Part shown: in pieces, positions 13,925-25,564 of the stretch
Numbering within the stretch: position 1 is the stretch's first letter
Layout of the letters: each line of letters opens with the position of its first letter
From: Rachycentron canadum
Taxonomy: Eukaryota > Chordata > Actinopteri > Carangiformes > Rachycentridae
DNA length: 64,000 nucleotides
Assembly (NCBI GenBank): GCA_038496675.1
Contig: CM076671.1
Span: 8,022,775-8,086,774 of the forward strand
Reading direction: 5' to 3'
The notes under the pieces: model-generated
Database searches by the model: none
Told to the model about the DNA's origin: nothing
What the model saw: only the letters and a program-made list of their open reading frames with translations
Translations under genes and position numbers: made by a program

Positions 13925-14150
13925 CTCTTCCCATCAGCCATAACATTATGACCACTGTCATAAACGAAAACCGGTGGTGACAGAACACACAGAGCATCAC
14001 AGTTTGTTGTGTATGGGGCTGGGTAGCCTCAGACCGGTCAGAGTGTCCATGCTGACCCCTGTCCACCACCAGAAGCTCCTACAATGGACACATGAGCATC
14101 ACAACTGGACCACGGAGCAATGGAAGAAGGTGGTCTGGTCTGATGGCGAC
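13925..14150 (+). pseudogene. Tc1/mariner-like transposase remnant
   Basis: The frame reads HHSLLCMGLGSLRPVRV, then TPVHHQKLLQW and HNWTTEQWKKVVWSD. This matches the Tc1-family segment joining the second DNA-binding helix-turn-helix to the first catalytic Asp (the W-S-D of WSDE). The usual Glu after WSD is replaced by Gly, and the rest of the catalytic domain is absent. No terminal inverted repeats are paired nearby. It is inactive and could be part of a composite with the adjoining repeat. Confidence 0.75.
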
Positions 14151-14179
14151 AAACCTGGAAACATTTGTGACTTTCTATT

Positions 14180-14335
14180 GTGTGGAGTATTAATCACTGC
14201 ATTTATTTGCACACTGGAAACTAGGTTAGTCAGACCTCTTTTCCACCAAGGCTCTCAGCCAGGAAAACTGGTTGGAGAGTGGCACTAACGTTTTGCTTGT
14301 GTAGAACAGACTGTATGTAAAAGTGGACGTAGACT
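14180..14335 (+). repeat. Dispersed repeat family 1, copy B (5' part only)
   Basis: Nearly identical to 12240-12398: CACTGGAAACTAGGTTA, TTTTCCACCAAGGCTC, CCAGGAAAACTGGTTGGAG and AAAGTGGACGTAGACT occur in both. It starts directly after the Tc1-like fragment and stops where copy A continues. Confidence 0.85.
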
Positions 14336-15429
14336 GAGAGCTGGAATGATTTTATCATCAAAAACAAGATGTGCTTGATAACGAATCTTAGAGGGGGCTA
14401 GTGACAGAGGAAGTCAAATATATTATCACATATATTTTCATAGAATTTGGCAAATATCTGGATTAATTGTTCATCTTTAAATTGATTGAACTTGTCTGAG
14501 ATATTCGAAGTCTGTCTTTACCACCATGTTCTTAGCATGAGCCTTAGAAGGTTCGAAAAATCATGTTCTCTGGCTTCGACTTGGCCATGATGGCTGTGCA
14601 TTGTACATCAAACAAGCTGACTGGCTGGTCCAACCTCTGTCTGGAACTGCGATCGAAAACAGACATAAATAAACGTCGATCATTACAGAAAACAGCCGCG
14701 CAAACTTCTCCAACCTGTGCACGTTCGCCTGTTTGCCGCCCTGAAAAGCTCATTCCAGTCTTTAGAGACGGCGTAAAGGCTTTGAAGCAGCCACAGGTTG
14801 AATCACCACTGTGTTACATTAGCACACAAAAGAGTTGTAAAATATTTTTTTTTTTCCATGACAATCTTGCAGAATCGTACTTTGTTGTTGATTTGTACTT
14901 TGAAGAAATTTTTTTTTCTACTTTAATGAAGCCAATACCAGCACACAAACACTTTCAACTGATAAGAGGAGTGTGTGTGGTTTTTTTTTTTTTTTTTTTT
15001 GCAGTGTAGTTGAGGCGGGGTGTCCACTGGGTTGGTGAAGTGGCTGGGGAGAGTGCAGGATAATTGGGGCTATGTTGTATCTAGTGTCTGTGGCACTTCA
15101 GTGCTGGAGGTCAGGGACCTGAAAACATTGGCTCAACAGTTACCAATCATTTCAAACCCCCGGCCGAAGAAAAGCATCGTGGGCCGGCTTTCTCTCTCCC
15201 TGTGGAGGTTGAAAGGGTGTGTGTGTCTGTCTGTGTGTGTGTATGCACTCTTTTGAAGGAAAAAAGGTGCTCAGGGGCTAGAAGCTTGAACAATTAGACC
15301 AATTTTACACACACACACACACACACACGCGATCTTTACCAAACAAAGATTCATGCTTTATAGTCTCCCTCACCTTGTGTATGAGCATTTTTAGTCACTC
15401 AGTCTCTGTCCTGAAATTAAAGACAACAG
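14336..15429. other. Intergenic sequence, no supported gene
   Basis: AT-rich sequence with T runs (14980-15000) and a short CA tract (15308-15328). The 148-codon frame at 14563 shows no domain, and part of it is homopolymer-derived. Confidence 0.45.
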
Positions 15430-15734
15430 GATAATGCGCTCTTGGGAAATGTGCAAAATTGAAATGTAATGTTTTGGTTCATCTTTAAGCGAAACATTTT
15501 ATCACCACAAACGGCAATAAAGAGAATTTCAAAGCCATTTTGGCCCGCGTTCAATTTGTGAGGCGTTTTATTTTCGCTCCTAGGCAGGTGTTTACCAAGG
15601 ACCTATCCCCCACCCGCCTCCACCCCAACTTGCTCTTCCTCTTCCTCTGCATAACATTGTGGCCACAGATTGTGTGGAATGCAATTAGAGTGCCTAAATT
15701 AAGTAGTAATGGAGAACCAGGTCTCCCTAACTGT

Positions 15735-15748
15735 GTTGCCCTGGCAAC
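15735..15748. promoter_or_regulatory. RFX X-box palindrome GTTGCCCTGGCAAC
   Basis: Both half-sites (GTTGCC and GGCAAC) match the RFX consensus exactly, with a two-base spacer. RFX factors regulate ciliary and neural genes. Unlike an 8-mer, this 12-base match is unlikely to be chance. Confidence 0.6.
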
Positions 15749-15933
15749 GAGCGCTCACAACAACGCCTCTAGTAGTTTTGCTACTTTATCTGCAAAATGC
15801 ACAATTGAGCTTTAAACCAGCTCTCTGTCTGCAGGAGCCAGGCAGGCAGGGCGGAGGGCTGTAAGGAGGGAGGATAAAGGATGGGAGGGGAGAGCGGGAG
15901 AGGCGGGGGGGGGGGGGGGGGATTGGGAGGTGT

Positions 15934-15949
15934 GCATGCAGCTGCATGC
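15934..15949. promoter_or_regulatory. 16-bp perfect palindrome centred on E-box CAGCTG
   Basis: GCATGCAGCTGCATGC reads the same on both strands. The centre is a CAGCTG E-box of the type bound by proneural or myogenic bHLH dimers. Confidence 0.45.
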
Positions 15950-16689
15950 TAGGAAGTTTCTCTGTATCTTGTGATATTGCCGGCCGTCAAATATTTATTC
16001 CATAAACTGTCTAATGCGACGTGATGCGCTCCTGCGTGCGGATGAGGGCCAGATTTCAAAGACCCCCTCAAAGGATGACGTGTGTTCGGCAGGCTTTGAT
16101 TGCGCGGCTCCCCTCCAGTTGTAGCGCGACGTGACAGGGAGGAGAGAGGCTTCGCTTTGTAAACAGCCTGTAGTCGCGGGGGCCTTGTTGACTGATTTGA
16201 CAAAAGCTCTGTGAACTGGAAACGTGCAGTGGATTTTCATCATGAGCCACAGATTTTAGGAAATGGGATTAAATCAAGTTGGAGGCGCCATCACACCTGC
16301 AGGCTCGGGTCTGAGCGGCAGAGGAAAAGGCCGCTCTGATCAGGTTCACGCTCCTCGATTTACAGGTGAACGAGGACTTGTAAAAACCATATGGAATCTC
16401 GTGCCTGTTTCATCGAGGTGAGAAACTTCTCAAACTTCCTCCCGACTTCTTTGCGGTCAACAACAAAGAACCCGTATCCGCTTCTTCTTCTGGCCGTGTT
16501 GTGGTTAACATCTGCTTGGTTTCCCCCGCACAGTTCATCTTGAAGCAGAATGTGGGAGTAAAACTAAAGAATGCTGAGTAACACGAGGTTGACTCATCCT
16601 CTTTTACTGCTGGTGAAATTCTGATTCATCTTCCAGAAGATCTGAGCTGTTGTTGCTGCCTGTGTACATGACTTCTCATACAGTATGTA

Positions 16690-17060
16690 TCAATACCTGA
16701 TACTGTACTCTGGAACCTCTACCTTCAGCATATCCAGACTCAATTACTGCAATATTATTCTTAACAATGCATCCGATAGTCCTTCATAAAGCGTCTTCTT
16801 TCCATTGTCTCCATCCCTCTGACACCAACCTCCTCCTGCCCTCACCATGCAGGAACCTCCCAGACCTACCTGTGGCTGCTCCTTCAAGCCATCACTCAAA
16901 ACGCACCTTTTAAAAATAGCTTTTAATGTTTGACTCCATGTCCTGCTGTACTTTGTGTTTTAGCTTTTAATTTTAATTTGTCACGTCAAGTGTGTGAGCG
17001 CTTTAAAGTGCTCTGCTCGGCTTTTGAAGCTCTGTGACTTAAAACAGTTTAAGGCAGCTG
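16690..17060 (+). mobile_element. Degraded 3' end of a non-LTR retrotransposon (LINE)
   Basis: One frame reads RLNYCNIIL (from about 16737), which matches the RLDYCNSLL motif near the end of the LINE reverse transcriptase domain. About 135 bases on, another reads SFKPSLKTHLLKIAFNV followed by TGA (about 16886-16936), the usual C-terminal phrase of such ORFs. Downstream TTTAAAGTGCTCTG resembles the tail. The stretch between is deleted and frameshifted. L2, CR1 or Rex-type elements are all possible. It is dead. Confidence 0.65.
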
Positions 17061-17460
17061 CGTCTTGTTTCCATGTGAAAACAACAGGATGCTGTGTTCT
17101 GTCCCCTCCTGCTCAGAATCATCACCTATATTATAGTCGAATACAGCTGAACTCGTGATTCATTTCTTAATATTTACTTGTTTTTCTTCTGTGTCTGTCA
17201 GAGACCAAAGCAAACATAAAATCTTGATATGATCGCACTTTTTAAATACAAAGCAGATGAGTAGAAATTCCTGCAGTGCTGCCCGAGATGTGATCAAATC
17301 ATCCATTTGTGGCCAGAAATTTCAGGGTTTTTTTTCTCAAAAATATGAGAAATCCTGGCTGACTTTGAACACGAACATTTGTAGAGTTAAATGACTTAAT
17401 CTAAAAGCGGTGAAGAAGTGCGTGATCCTCTGTCTTTTCCACACAGTCACAAATAACCAT
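17061..17460. other. Intergenic sequence, no gene seen
   Basis: Ordinary AT-rich sequence between two transposon remnants. Confidence 0.5.
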
Positions 17461-17805
17461 AAGCCGGGCCAGTCAGAAAACCCACTAAGACCTGCTAACA
17501 TCAGGCTTCAGTTGACAATGGAAAAGGCTGCAATCATCATTCAGACCCGGAGATAAGTGTTAAAAACACACACCGATCGATGTGTGCCTTTCGGGGAGCA
17601 CCAACTGATCCGTTTTACCAGTTTGCACAGCGGCTAGCAGCTCGCTGTTTCTCCACTGCATCTGGTGTGTGTCTAAGTGCATGTGAGGACATTGCTCTGT
17701 GCAGTTGTGTGTGTCAGACCGAACAGAGACTCAACTCTACTGGCGGAAGAAAAGAGGTCAATCGGCTTTTATTTAACAAACCTGCTCATTTGGGTGGAAA
17801 AAGGG
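17461..17805 (+). repeat. Dispersed repeat family 2, copy 1
   Basis: Shares GACAATGGAAAAGGCTGCAATC, TTAAAAACACACACCGATCG, GCACAGCGGCTAGCAGCTCG, GCAGTTGTGTGTGTC and GGGTGGAAAAAGGG with copies 2 and 3. It lacks the middle segment seen in copy 2. Confidence 0.75.
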
Positions 17806-20800
17806 AATGTGCCAACACTGTTGTGACAAAAAAAAAGGATGGAAGTGTGATGCGATATGTAAAAGAGCTGGTGTCTCTTTGTGTGACTGGTTTAATAGCT
17901 CTAGGGAAGGGTGAATGGCACTAGTTTGTAGACTTAATGGAGAGAATATGACCTTGTGTGCAAGCAGGCAAAAGGTGTTCTGTTCTCCTGGCAGCCATCT
18001 TTGAACCCAGCATGCAAGTCAGGATTTTGTTGCAAATCAGCCCTAAGTGAAGATAACTGGGCCGCCTCACTGTCCTCGGGGCCTCCTGCAGATGTCAAGC
18101 GTGATGTAATTTCATATATGCACGCACATGCACAAACGCACACGACTCCAACGTATGCGTCCAAAGTTGTTTGTTTTTTCTTTTTACATTTTCACACAAC
18201 AGCTGTGTGCGTTGAAAGATGACCAGGCGCCACAGGTTTTTAATTTGGGTCTGCACACACACAGGAGTGGAGTGGGGCAGACACACAGGTGCTGTGCAAA
18301 CTTCTGACTGTATCCGTGCCAAGAGGATGTCCCGAACAGAGGCAGAGCAAGCGTATGGCCCACACATGTGGGACAAGATTAGGACTCTTTCCATAAAACA
18401 CTCCCTCCATAGAAGACAAAACACATCTGAATCGACTCCATGTGTTTTCACTTTCCTGGAAACTATTTTTCTTTGGTGGTAATTTGTACTATAAAAAAGG
18501 GGTTTGGCTAAACTACTGTCTCTGTTGAAAAATGACTGACCTCGCTTAGTTCCAGCAGCCAGGTGTGTTTTTAGTGGAGCGTGAACGTTGTACGGGAACG
18601 TTTCAGGTTTTGAATGATTGGCTTCATCTGCGGTAAAATGATCCCTTCCTTCTCCGTGCTTCAACCTTTAATACCAGGAGACAACAAGCAAGATATGATC
18701 ATTTAGAAAGTGGACGGTTTGTGTTGCAAATTTGTCCAAAATATGATTTACAACTGTACTTTCCCTGTTTCCACACGGGATCGTGTAGCAGTTTAACAGG
18801 GTATATATGGGTGAATTTGTGCTCATCACTTAACAGGTAAGTTGACCAATAGGAAAAGCTCACTGGTGTTTTGCACTAAGAAATTATCACACCTATGCAG
18901 GCACTGCAGAGGTGTGAATGATCAGACTGCTGTCCACAGTATGGGTGGTAAGGCTCGAGGTGGTATAAAAGGCAAAGTGAGATGTCTAACAGTTAGCATC
19001 CCCGATGTTGTGACATCTCTGTGATGTTTTAGACATATAAATACACACTGCTCGCTATTTTGGTGCCTGCTCATCTGGCTAGGTGAGAAAGAAAGGTAGA
19101 CGTCAAGAGAGGAGGAGGGTGAAGCGGTGAGGAAAGTGAAGGGAAAGAGGCGCCGGTGAGGATTTGAGAGGAGAGCCATGCTGTTTTGGTGCTTCGGAGC
19201 TCAGGATGGCATCCAGGAAATCTGGCCAAGGTGTGTTGTTGTGGTCCACCAGCACAGCGACCGTTGGGGTCTGCTGGAGGGAACATCACACCGCTTCATC
19301 GCCATGGCAGCAGCCAGCCACTGAGGGCCTTGCCAAGACGCTTGGCCGGCAATCCCACGATCCTTTGGTGCATGTCACTGATGAAGGAAGAGGCCCCCAG
19401 TCCGTAGTGAGAGCTTTTGGAGCACCATCAATTCAGAGGGAGCGCTCCACCTCTACACTTAAATACATAATTTGATTTGAACAGATCATCTTTCCTCCTT
19501 TTATGATTTATTTAACCCTAAACATTACATTATTCTTAATTTCCCTTTGTCAAATGCCTGTCCTGACCATTTTCTGTCCAGAACCAGAAAAAAAAGAAGA
19601 AAGAAATACACACTTTTTCACAGGAAGCCAAACAGTTGCAAGTCAAGAAGGTTTTGCAGCATCGCCAGGTCAGAACCTCACAGGTGGAGCCTGAGAAAAG
19701 AACTATCCTAACCATCCATTTACTGGCTCATTGAGGTGACTCGGGTGGAGAAGTCAGACGACAGGCAGGAGGACCATGTTTTTATAGCATAATGTAATCC
19801 ATTATGAGTGCTTTAACTAGGCCACCCTCACACCGTTTTACATTGCCGCAAGCCCACAATAGTGTTCCTCCTGCTGGCCTCTCTTCTCTTAATATAACAG
19901 ATCAAAGTAAGAGGGATTTCTGGCCTCTTTTTCCCCCGTGAAGTCGGCACAATCCTTCAATCACTCATTCTCTTGGTTAGTTAACGTAAGAAAATGAGAG
20001 TCCAGTCATTTTTCAAAAAGTCAAATGCACTTTATTGACAAAAGGAGGCTGAAATCACAGCATGAAGGATGAATCAATAGTATCCCACAATTCATTTACT
20101 AAATGAGAGTCAACATGTCGTTCAGAGCTCTCACCTCATGTGGAGGAGGTGTGAGGAGGCATCAGGAGGTGCAGAGAGGCTAGAAAAACAGCAAGAAGGA
20201 GGTGTGCGCACGGTGGACAGAATGTGTCGGCTCCTGCCGCCGTCCCACCTCGTCTGCTTTGACGTTGCAAGGAGTGTGAATCGCGCACGTTCTGAACAAA
20301 CGTGGCCACACATTTAAAGACGGCGGTCGGCATGACTCACACGTGAATGCAAGACGACATGCATGCAGACCCACACATTGCGAATCTCATATGTAAACAC
20401 ATACATTATACGTGCGCGTGCAACAACAGATTGAACAGATTTTGGCTTTAATTTTCTAAAGGAAACAACTCACAGACACACACAAAAACACCAAGGATGA
20501 AGTTGACATTTGAAAACTTTTTATCGATTTTATTTTTATCCACAAACCCACCCAGAGCTTCTCGTTTCCAATTTTTCGCAACAAGAAGTCAAACTACTAA
20601 CTTCCTACTCGCTCTTCAAAAAACAAAATCCACTGAGACTTTTCATATTTGTTGAGTTCTGGTGACGTGCAGTGGTTTTGACATAGCTGTTGGTACCAAA
20701 CGGCCTCTAATCGACTTTTAAAAGATCGAGGGGGGCGAGAAGCGAGAAGGCGGAAACGAGAGCGAAATGAGAGAGGGAAGGACAATTTAGTTTATGAAGT

Positions 20801-22088
20801 TTGGAAATATAATTGCAGGCTGCTGAGGGAAGCAGCAAGAGAGGAAGTGCAGCAGTCTGGAGCACATGTCCCTCACACACACACACACATATACTTACTA
20901 GTGTGGAGTGTGGATATGGCGTTCTCCTCTTTGGCCAGAGGCTGGTAAATAATGGATGTGTTGGTGGAAGCGCAGGCAGTTTGAAATGTAAATGTGATGG
21001 ATGGAGAGCAGTGTGTGTATGTGCACGGATGGATCATGGGCTTGTGTGTGTGTGTGTGTGAGATGCTGTCACTTGTGGCTGGGACTGGTTATGTGTCTAG
21101 AATGGTGATGGGCCGTCCTCCCTGAAGGGAAGAAGGAGAGGAAGTGCAGAGGTGTGCGAGTCCTCAGAACAGCAAAGAGGAGTGGACACAAGGGAGAAAT
21201 CCAGAAGCGAGGGAACGAGAGAGGGTGTACGTGAAGAGGAGAAGAAGGTGGAAGAGCCTAATTAGTTTTCCTTTGACCCAGGAAGCCTTCAAATGCAGTC
21301 ATGAGGTGGAACAAGATAAAGTATTGATGTTGCGTGTTGAATGATGTGAAATAGAGGTGGGCTGAGTATTGTACAGTGTATTTTTATTTTCTTTTTACAT
21401 TTAGGCACCATCCATCCTGAAAGTCTGGCCCTGGAGCTGGGCAAGACCTGACTTATTCAGGTCGCAATAACCAAAAGCCCAAAGATTTCATTTTAAAAAC
21501 CCTCTTCCTCTCCTTCGCGGACACACACTCAACAGACAATGCAATGGATGCAGCTTTGTGTTTATTTTCTATAAGCCGCTCCAGTAAAGAAGCACTGCGT
21601 TGTCAAACAAAAAAAAGTATAACCTTGCTCAGTATTATTGTTGTGACCTGCTCTTCAGTGTCTTTGTGTCTGAAAAGCCTTCAAACTTAAACCTTTCCTG
21701 CATGTTACTGTGCTCATGTGCACATTGTGTCATTTTTCACTCATTATTGTTGCTCATGCGAGTCAGATAAATGTGCAAGTGTAGGACTTTTGCATGTTTC
21801 TGTTGATTTAATGCAGCTCTTTAGGTCTGGACTTAACACCCACTCATAAACTGGCTGAAACACATACAGGGCTAAAGCAGCTCTCATAAAATGCCACACA
21901 AACACACACTTGACCTTTTTACACACATCTTAAAGCAAGACAATAAACCAGCAAGCAGCCATTTAATGAATGAGAAACATCTTCAGATATTCATTAAGCT
22001 GGTTACACAAAGTAAATTTGTATTTCCACAGATAAAAGTTGATCATTTTCAGCAGAAACATGAAGTTGTCAACTTTAAGCTCCTTCTC
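17806..22088. other. Intergenic desert, no supported gene
   Basis: Mixed sequence with small CA/TG tracts (20874-20890, 21042-21060). The 189-codon minus-strand frame at 18095-18664 has no recognisable domain and no exon-like signals, so I do not call it. Confidence 0.45.
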
Positions 22089-22522
22089 CACTGGTCAAAA
22101 AGCTCGCTAAGACTCGCGAACATTGGGCTTTTGTTAACAATGGAAAAGACTACAATCTGCCAGGTAAAATGACTCTGCAGTAGATCTGGGTATTTATCGG
22201 CTCCGGCTCTGATTGGCTGTAAAACCAGAAACCCTGCGGCTACACCTTCTCCGAGATTGAGCTAAAGCTTTTTAAATAACTTAAAAACACACAATCACTG
22301 ATCGAAGTGAGTCACACGGAGGCTCTGAAAGTTTTTCGTCGTATCATTTCGCACAGCGGCTGACAGCTCATTCTCCCTCCATTACGTCTGTTTGTGTGCT
22401 CTGTAAGTACATGTAAGTGATTACTCCGCTCCTTGCAGTTGTGTGTCTTCTCAGTCCAAACAGAGAGGCAAACCTGCGTATAAACCCAGGTATAGCTGCT
22501 AATTTTGGTGGAAAAAGGGTCA
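22089..22522 (+). repeat. Dispersed repeat family 2, copy 2
   Basis: Shares AACAATGGAAAAGACTACAATC, TTAAAAACACACAATC, GCACAGCGGCTGACAGCTCA and GCTAATTTTGGTGGAAAAAG with the other copies. About 430 bases, same strand, no coding capacity. Confidence 0.78.
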
Positions 22523-22937
22523 ATCATTTATGGCCTGTGTGTCTCCTGAACTATAGCATGAGTTGTCCTCCATGAGCAAACATGAAACAACGGGTTTTCA
22601 CTGTGCCTTTACTGTATCTGTCACAGGACCCAGTCTGAGCGGATCAGGCCCACGTGCAGATGTGTGCTGCAGCTCGTCCCCCTGTGCACTGTGGTTTTCA
22701 CTGGACTATCGCTGCCACATTGCATCAGGAGAGTTATTAGTCCCTGATGAACCATTCAGATCCCTGCGAGAGAGGCTGGTGTAAAAACCCCATCCCTGGT
22801 CGAATGCAGCAGTGGAGGTCAGCTCCAGCATATGGTTCAGTGTGTGTGTGTGTGTGAGTGTGTGAGAGGGTAAGAGTGTGGTGAACAGTGTGAGATGCCA
22901 GCTGGCCCCAACATGACAGAGACCAAGGATGGAGTGA
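22523..22937. other. Intergenic sequence, no gene seen
   Basis: Unique, mildly GC-rich sequence with a short TG tract at 22840-22860. Confidence 0.45.
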
Positions 22938-23135
22938 ATGAAAAGAAGACGACAGAGGGAGGGAGAAAGCTGTGGAGAAGGAGGAAGAAGGAAGAAGAAG
23001 GAATAAGGGAAAGAAAAAAAGGGATGAGGAGAAGGATGGATGGACTGGAGGGAGGAAGGGAGGGAGGGAGGGACAGAAGGAGACAGAGATAGATGGAGAG
23101 AGGTGGGAAGGTGAAAAGCATGGAGGGAAACAAAC
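22938..23135 (+). repeat. Long purine-rich tract
   Basis: Nearly 200 bases of mostly A and G on the + strand, including GGGAGGGAGGGAGGGA at 23058-23073 and GAAGAAGG units. Long frames on both strands through it are low-complexity artefacts. Confidence 0.85.
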
Positions 23136-23212
23136 GTGGAGAAACTGGCATCTGTTGCCCTCCCAACCCCCGCCATCACCACTGTCACCACCAGCTCCCA
23201 TTGGTGCAGTGT

Positions 23213-23214
<2 letters not shown>

Positions 23215-23275
<61 letters not shown>

Positions 23276-23279
23276 TGTG
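23215..23279 (+). repeat. (GT)n microsatellite
   Basis: About 65 bases of GT with one A interruption near 23269. Confidence 0.97.
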
Positions 23280-23379
23280 CATTGAGATAAGACAGAGGAA
23301 AAGGCCCAGATGGTCTGAGGGGAGAGTGACAAGTGGCTGTCAGGGGATTCAGACAGCCTGGCCCTCTGCTGCCCTGCTG

Positions 23380-23380
<1 letters not shown>

Positions 23381-23427
<47 letters not shown>
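23381..23427 (+). repeat. (CA)n microsatellite
   Basis: Forty-seven bases of perfect CA. It is the complement of the GT tract about 100 bases to the left. Confidence 0.97.
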
Positions 23428-23430
<3 letters not shown>

Positions 23431-25564
23431 TCCTTCTCTTTGAAGGACCTTTGGCTCCTGTGGGGCACCTGTTCACCCTGAGCTGCATCTGTTTGTGGAA
23501 AAGTCTCTCAGCTTCTGGAGTCCTGCAGAAACAAGAATAGATATTTTTACGCTTGTCAATTTTTTTTATCTGCTTTTGTTGCATTTTTTTTTCCTCTCAC
23601 AATATTTTGATTTTCAAGCAGTTTTTGTAATTTAAAATCCAAACTAATCTGATCCCTGGCCATCATCCTGCCATCTAACCCAGTTTAGGGACATGCATTG
23701 GTCTATTGGCATCTAAACCAGACACTTTATTCCCAAAAACAGGACTATTAACAATGAAGTTGAGAACGAGATCTGCTTTGTTTACTTGGTATTGGATTCA
23801 TGTTTAATCCATGAGAATTACCAATATCTATTTGTTTTCCTCATCTGTCTTGTACTGTCTTGTCTTGTACTCTCTGATTAAACTTCTCCAACCCGAACCT
23901 CAACAGCGTCAGACAACTCTCTTGTTTTGTTAATGGTTCTGAAATCACTGCAGACATTTGAACTCGTCGTAGCAGGGGAAACACAGGTTGAACTGTGACA
24001 ACAATGATGCATCCACTGCGGATTTAATGTCATCCTGAGGCTGCACTGTTATCGACCACTGAATCTTTATTATATGTAATATCATAAACAAATGGGGAAA
24101 AAAGAAGAAACAGGAGCATTTCTAATGTCAGAATCAGAAATATGTCTGATTTTTATATGCAATGCTCACCTATTGTTTTTTTCCTATTTAAAATTATCAA
24201 TATGTATATCATCTGAATACCTCATAAGTAGTTTCTGTGTGCCATGTTGTAACACAACTGTTTAAGGACCCACACCAAAGACAACGCAGAGATGCACTGT
24301 GGGACTGTGTTGTCTTAAAACTAACATCCTGAAGTCCCATTTATCAGCAAACTTACCTGTAGATCACCATGAACAGTCCAATAAGTAAGTAAGCATCAAT
24401 GTAAACAGCATCATGTGTCAGATTCTTTGTCCCTTCCTGTCCCATTGTTCTACATTTCCCTCTCCAGTGTTTTAACACTACATGTGTGCGGAGCGACACA
24501 GGGATTGTCACAACCAGTCACAGTGTGTATTATCTGTCATTTCAGAGCCATGGGACTCAGTTTAATGGATAAAGCCTGCGGAAAGCCCAGACTGCCGGCC
24601 ACTTTATATCTTTATGGGTCATACACTCATCTTTCCAAACACCCTTAATACGCTTTATCTCTCACACTCCCTCCTTCTCCTCTTTCTCTTGCTGGAAAGT
24701 GGACACACACATACACACACACAGACTTTATCTTCACTCAGTTGCCCTTGATTTGTGTGATCCTGTGATTCCTTTTTTTTTTCTTTCTTTCCCAGGGAAT
24801 TTCCTGCCCGTCCTTTCTGAAATGAGAGGAAATGAAGGATGGGACTTTGGGCTCTGAGGCCATGACCCTTGTAGTCACATAGCAAGGCTCCTTGGGATAT
24901 GTAGGCGCCTCCGGACTCGGGGACACCGGGGGGTCTCCCTCATCGGGAACAATGGCATGTAAGTGTGAAAGAAAGAGGGAGAAATTGACAGGAGAAATTG
25001 GGTGAGAGGAGAGGAGAGGGGAGGAAGGAAATGTGTGTGTGAAAGAGAGAGAGAGAGAGAGGGGAGGAAGTGTGTGTTAGTTAGAAAAGAGCAAGTGTGT
25101 GTGTGTGTGTGAGAGGGACAGCTCGTCCTTCAGGCTCACCTCGCCGCCACCACATCCCCCTCCCTCCCCACCATCAGGGCTCTTTCTTCTCAGCAGCAGC
25201 AGCGGCGTTTTACTGGCCCCGGCTGACGGCCATGAAATGGCAAGAAATTTACTGCTGTGGAGCTTATGGATCTGAAGGCAGAGTGAGGACATCATCTCTC
25301 TTTCACTGTCTCTCTTCTTCCTCTCTTCCCTTCATGTGTCCCTCTTACACCTCCATCATCCTCCCTTCCCTCCCAGCTGCCTTTTCTTTCCATCAATCTC
25401 CCGCTCCCGTTTCCATTTTACTGCCTTCCTGCCATCCTTTTTTTCTGTCCTATCCTTTTCATTGTGTCTTTTCTGATTAGGTTTTAATTATAACTGTCTA
25501 ATTTTCCTCTGTTTTAAGTAAGAAAAACATAATGTATGTGTGTTTTATAGGCCACCTGATTAAA
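23431..25564. other. Intergenic sequence, no gene seen
   Basis: AT-rich to 24300, then mixed sequence with GA tracts at 25000-25062 and a pyrimidine-rich patch at 25305-25450. The 25120-25290 segment is GC-rich and unique. Confidence 0.45.

Larger units (their letters stand above)
15430..16380. promoter_or_regulatory. Candidate conserved noncoding region with RFX and homeobox motifs
   Basis: Two motif-rich parts flank a G-run (15907-15921). The left part has GAATGCAATTAGAGTGCC and CTAAATTAAGTAGTAATGG near 15677-15712, plus a perfect X-box at 15735. The right part has a 16-bp palindrome at 15934 and GTCAAATATTTATTCC near 15986. It is unique sequence with no plausible frame. Confidence 0.45.

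Noticed and set aside
14563..15009. 148-codon plus-strand open frame
   Set aside because: No recognisable similarity. The C-terminal part is Phe-rich from T runs.
18095..18664. 189-codon minus-strand open frame
   Set aside because: No recognisable domain, no exon signals, and composition like the surrounding desert; within chance for 64 kb.
22706..23584. 292-codon minus-strand open frame
   Set aside because: It runs through CA/GT microsatellites and a purine-rich tract. The translation is Thr-His, Cys-Val and Ser-Pro-Leu low complexity.
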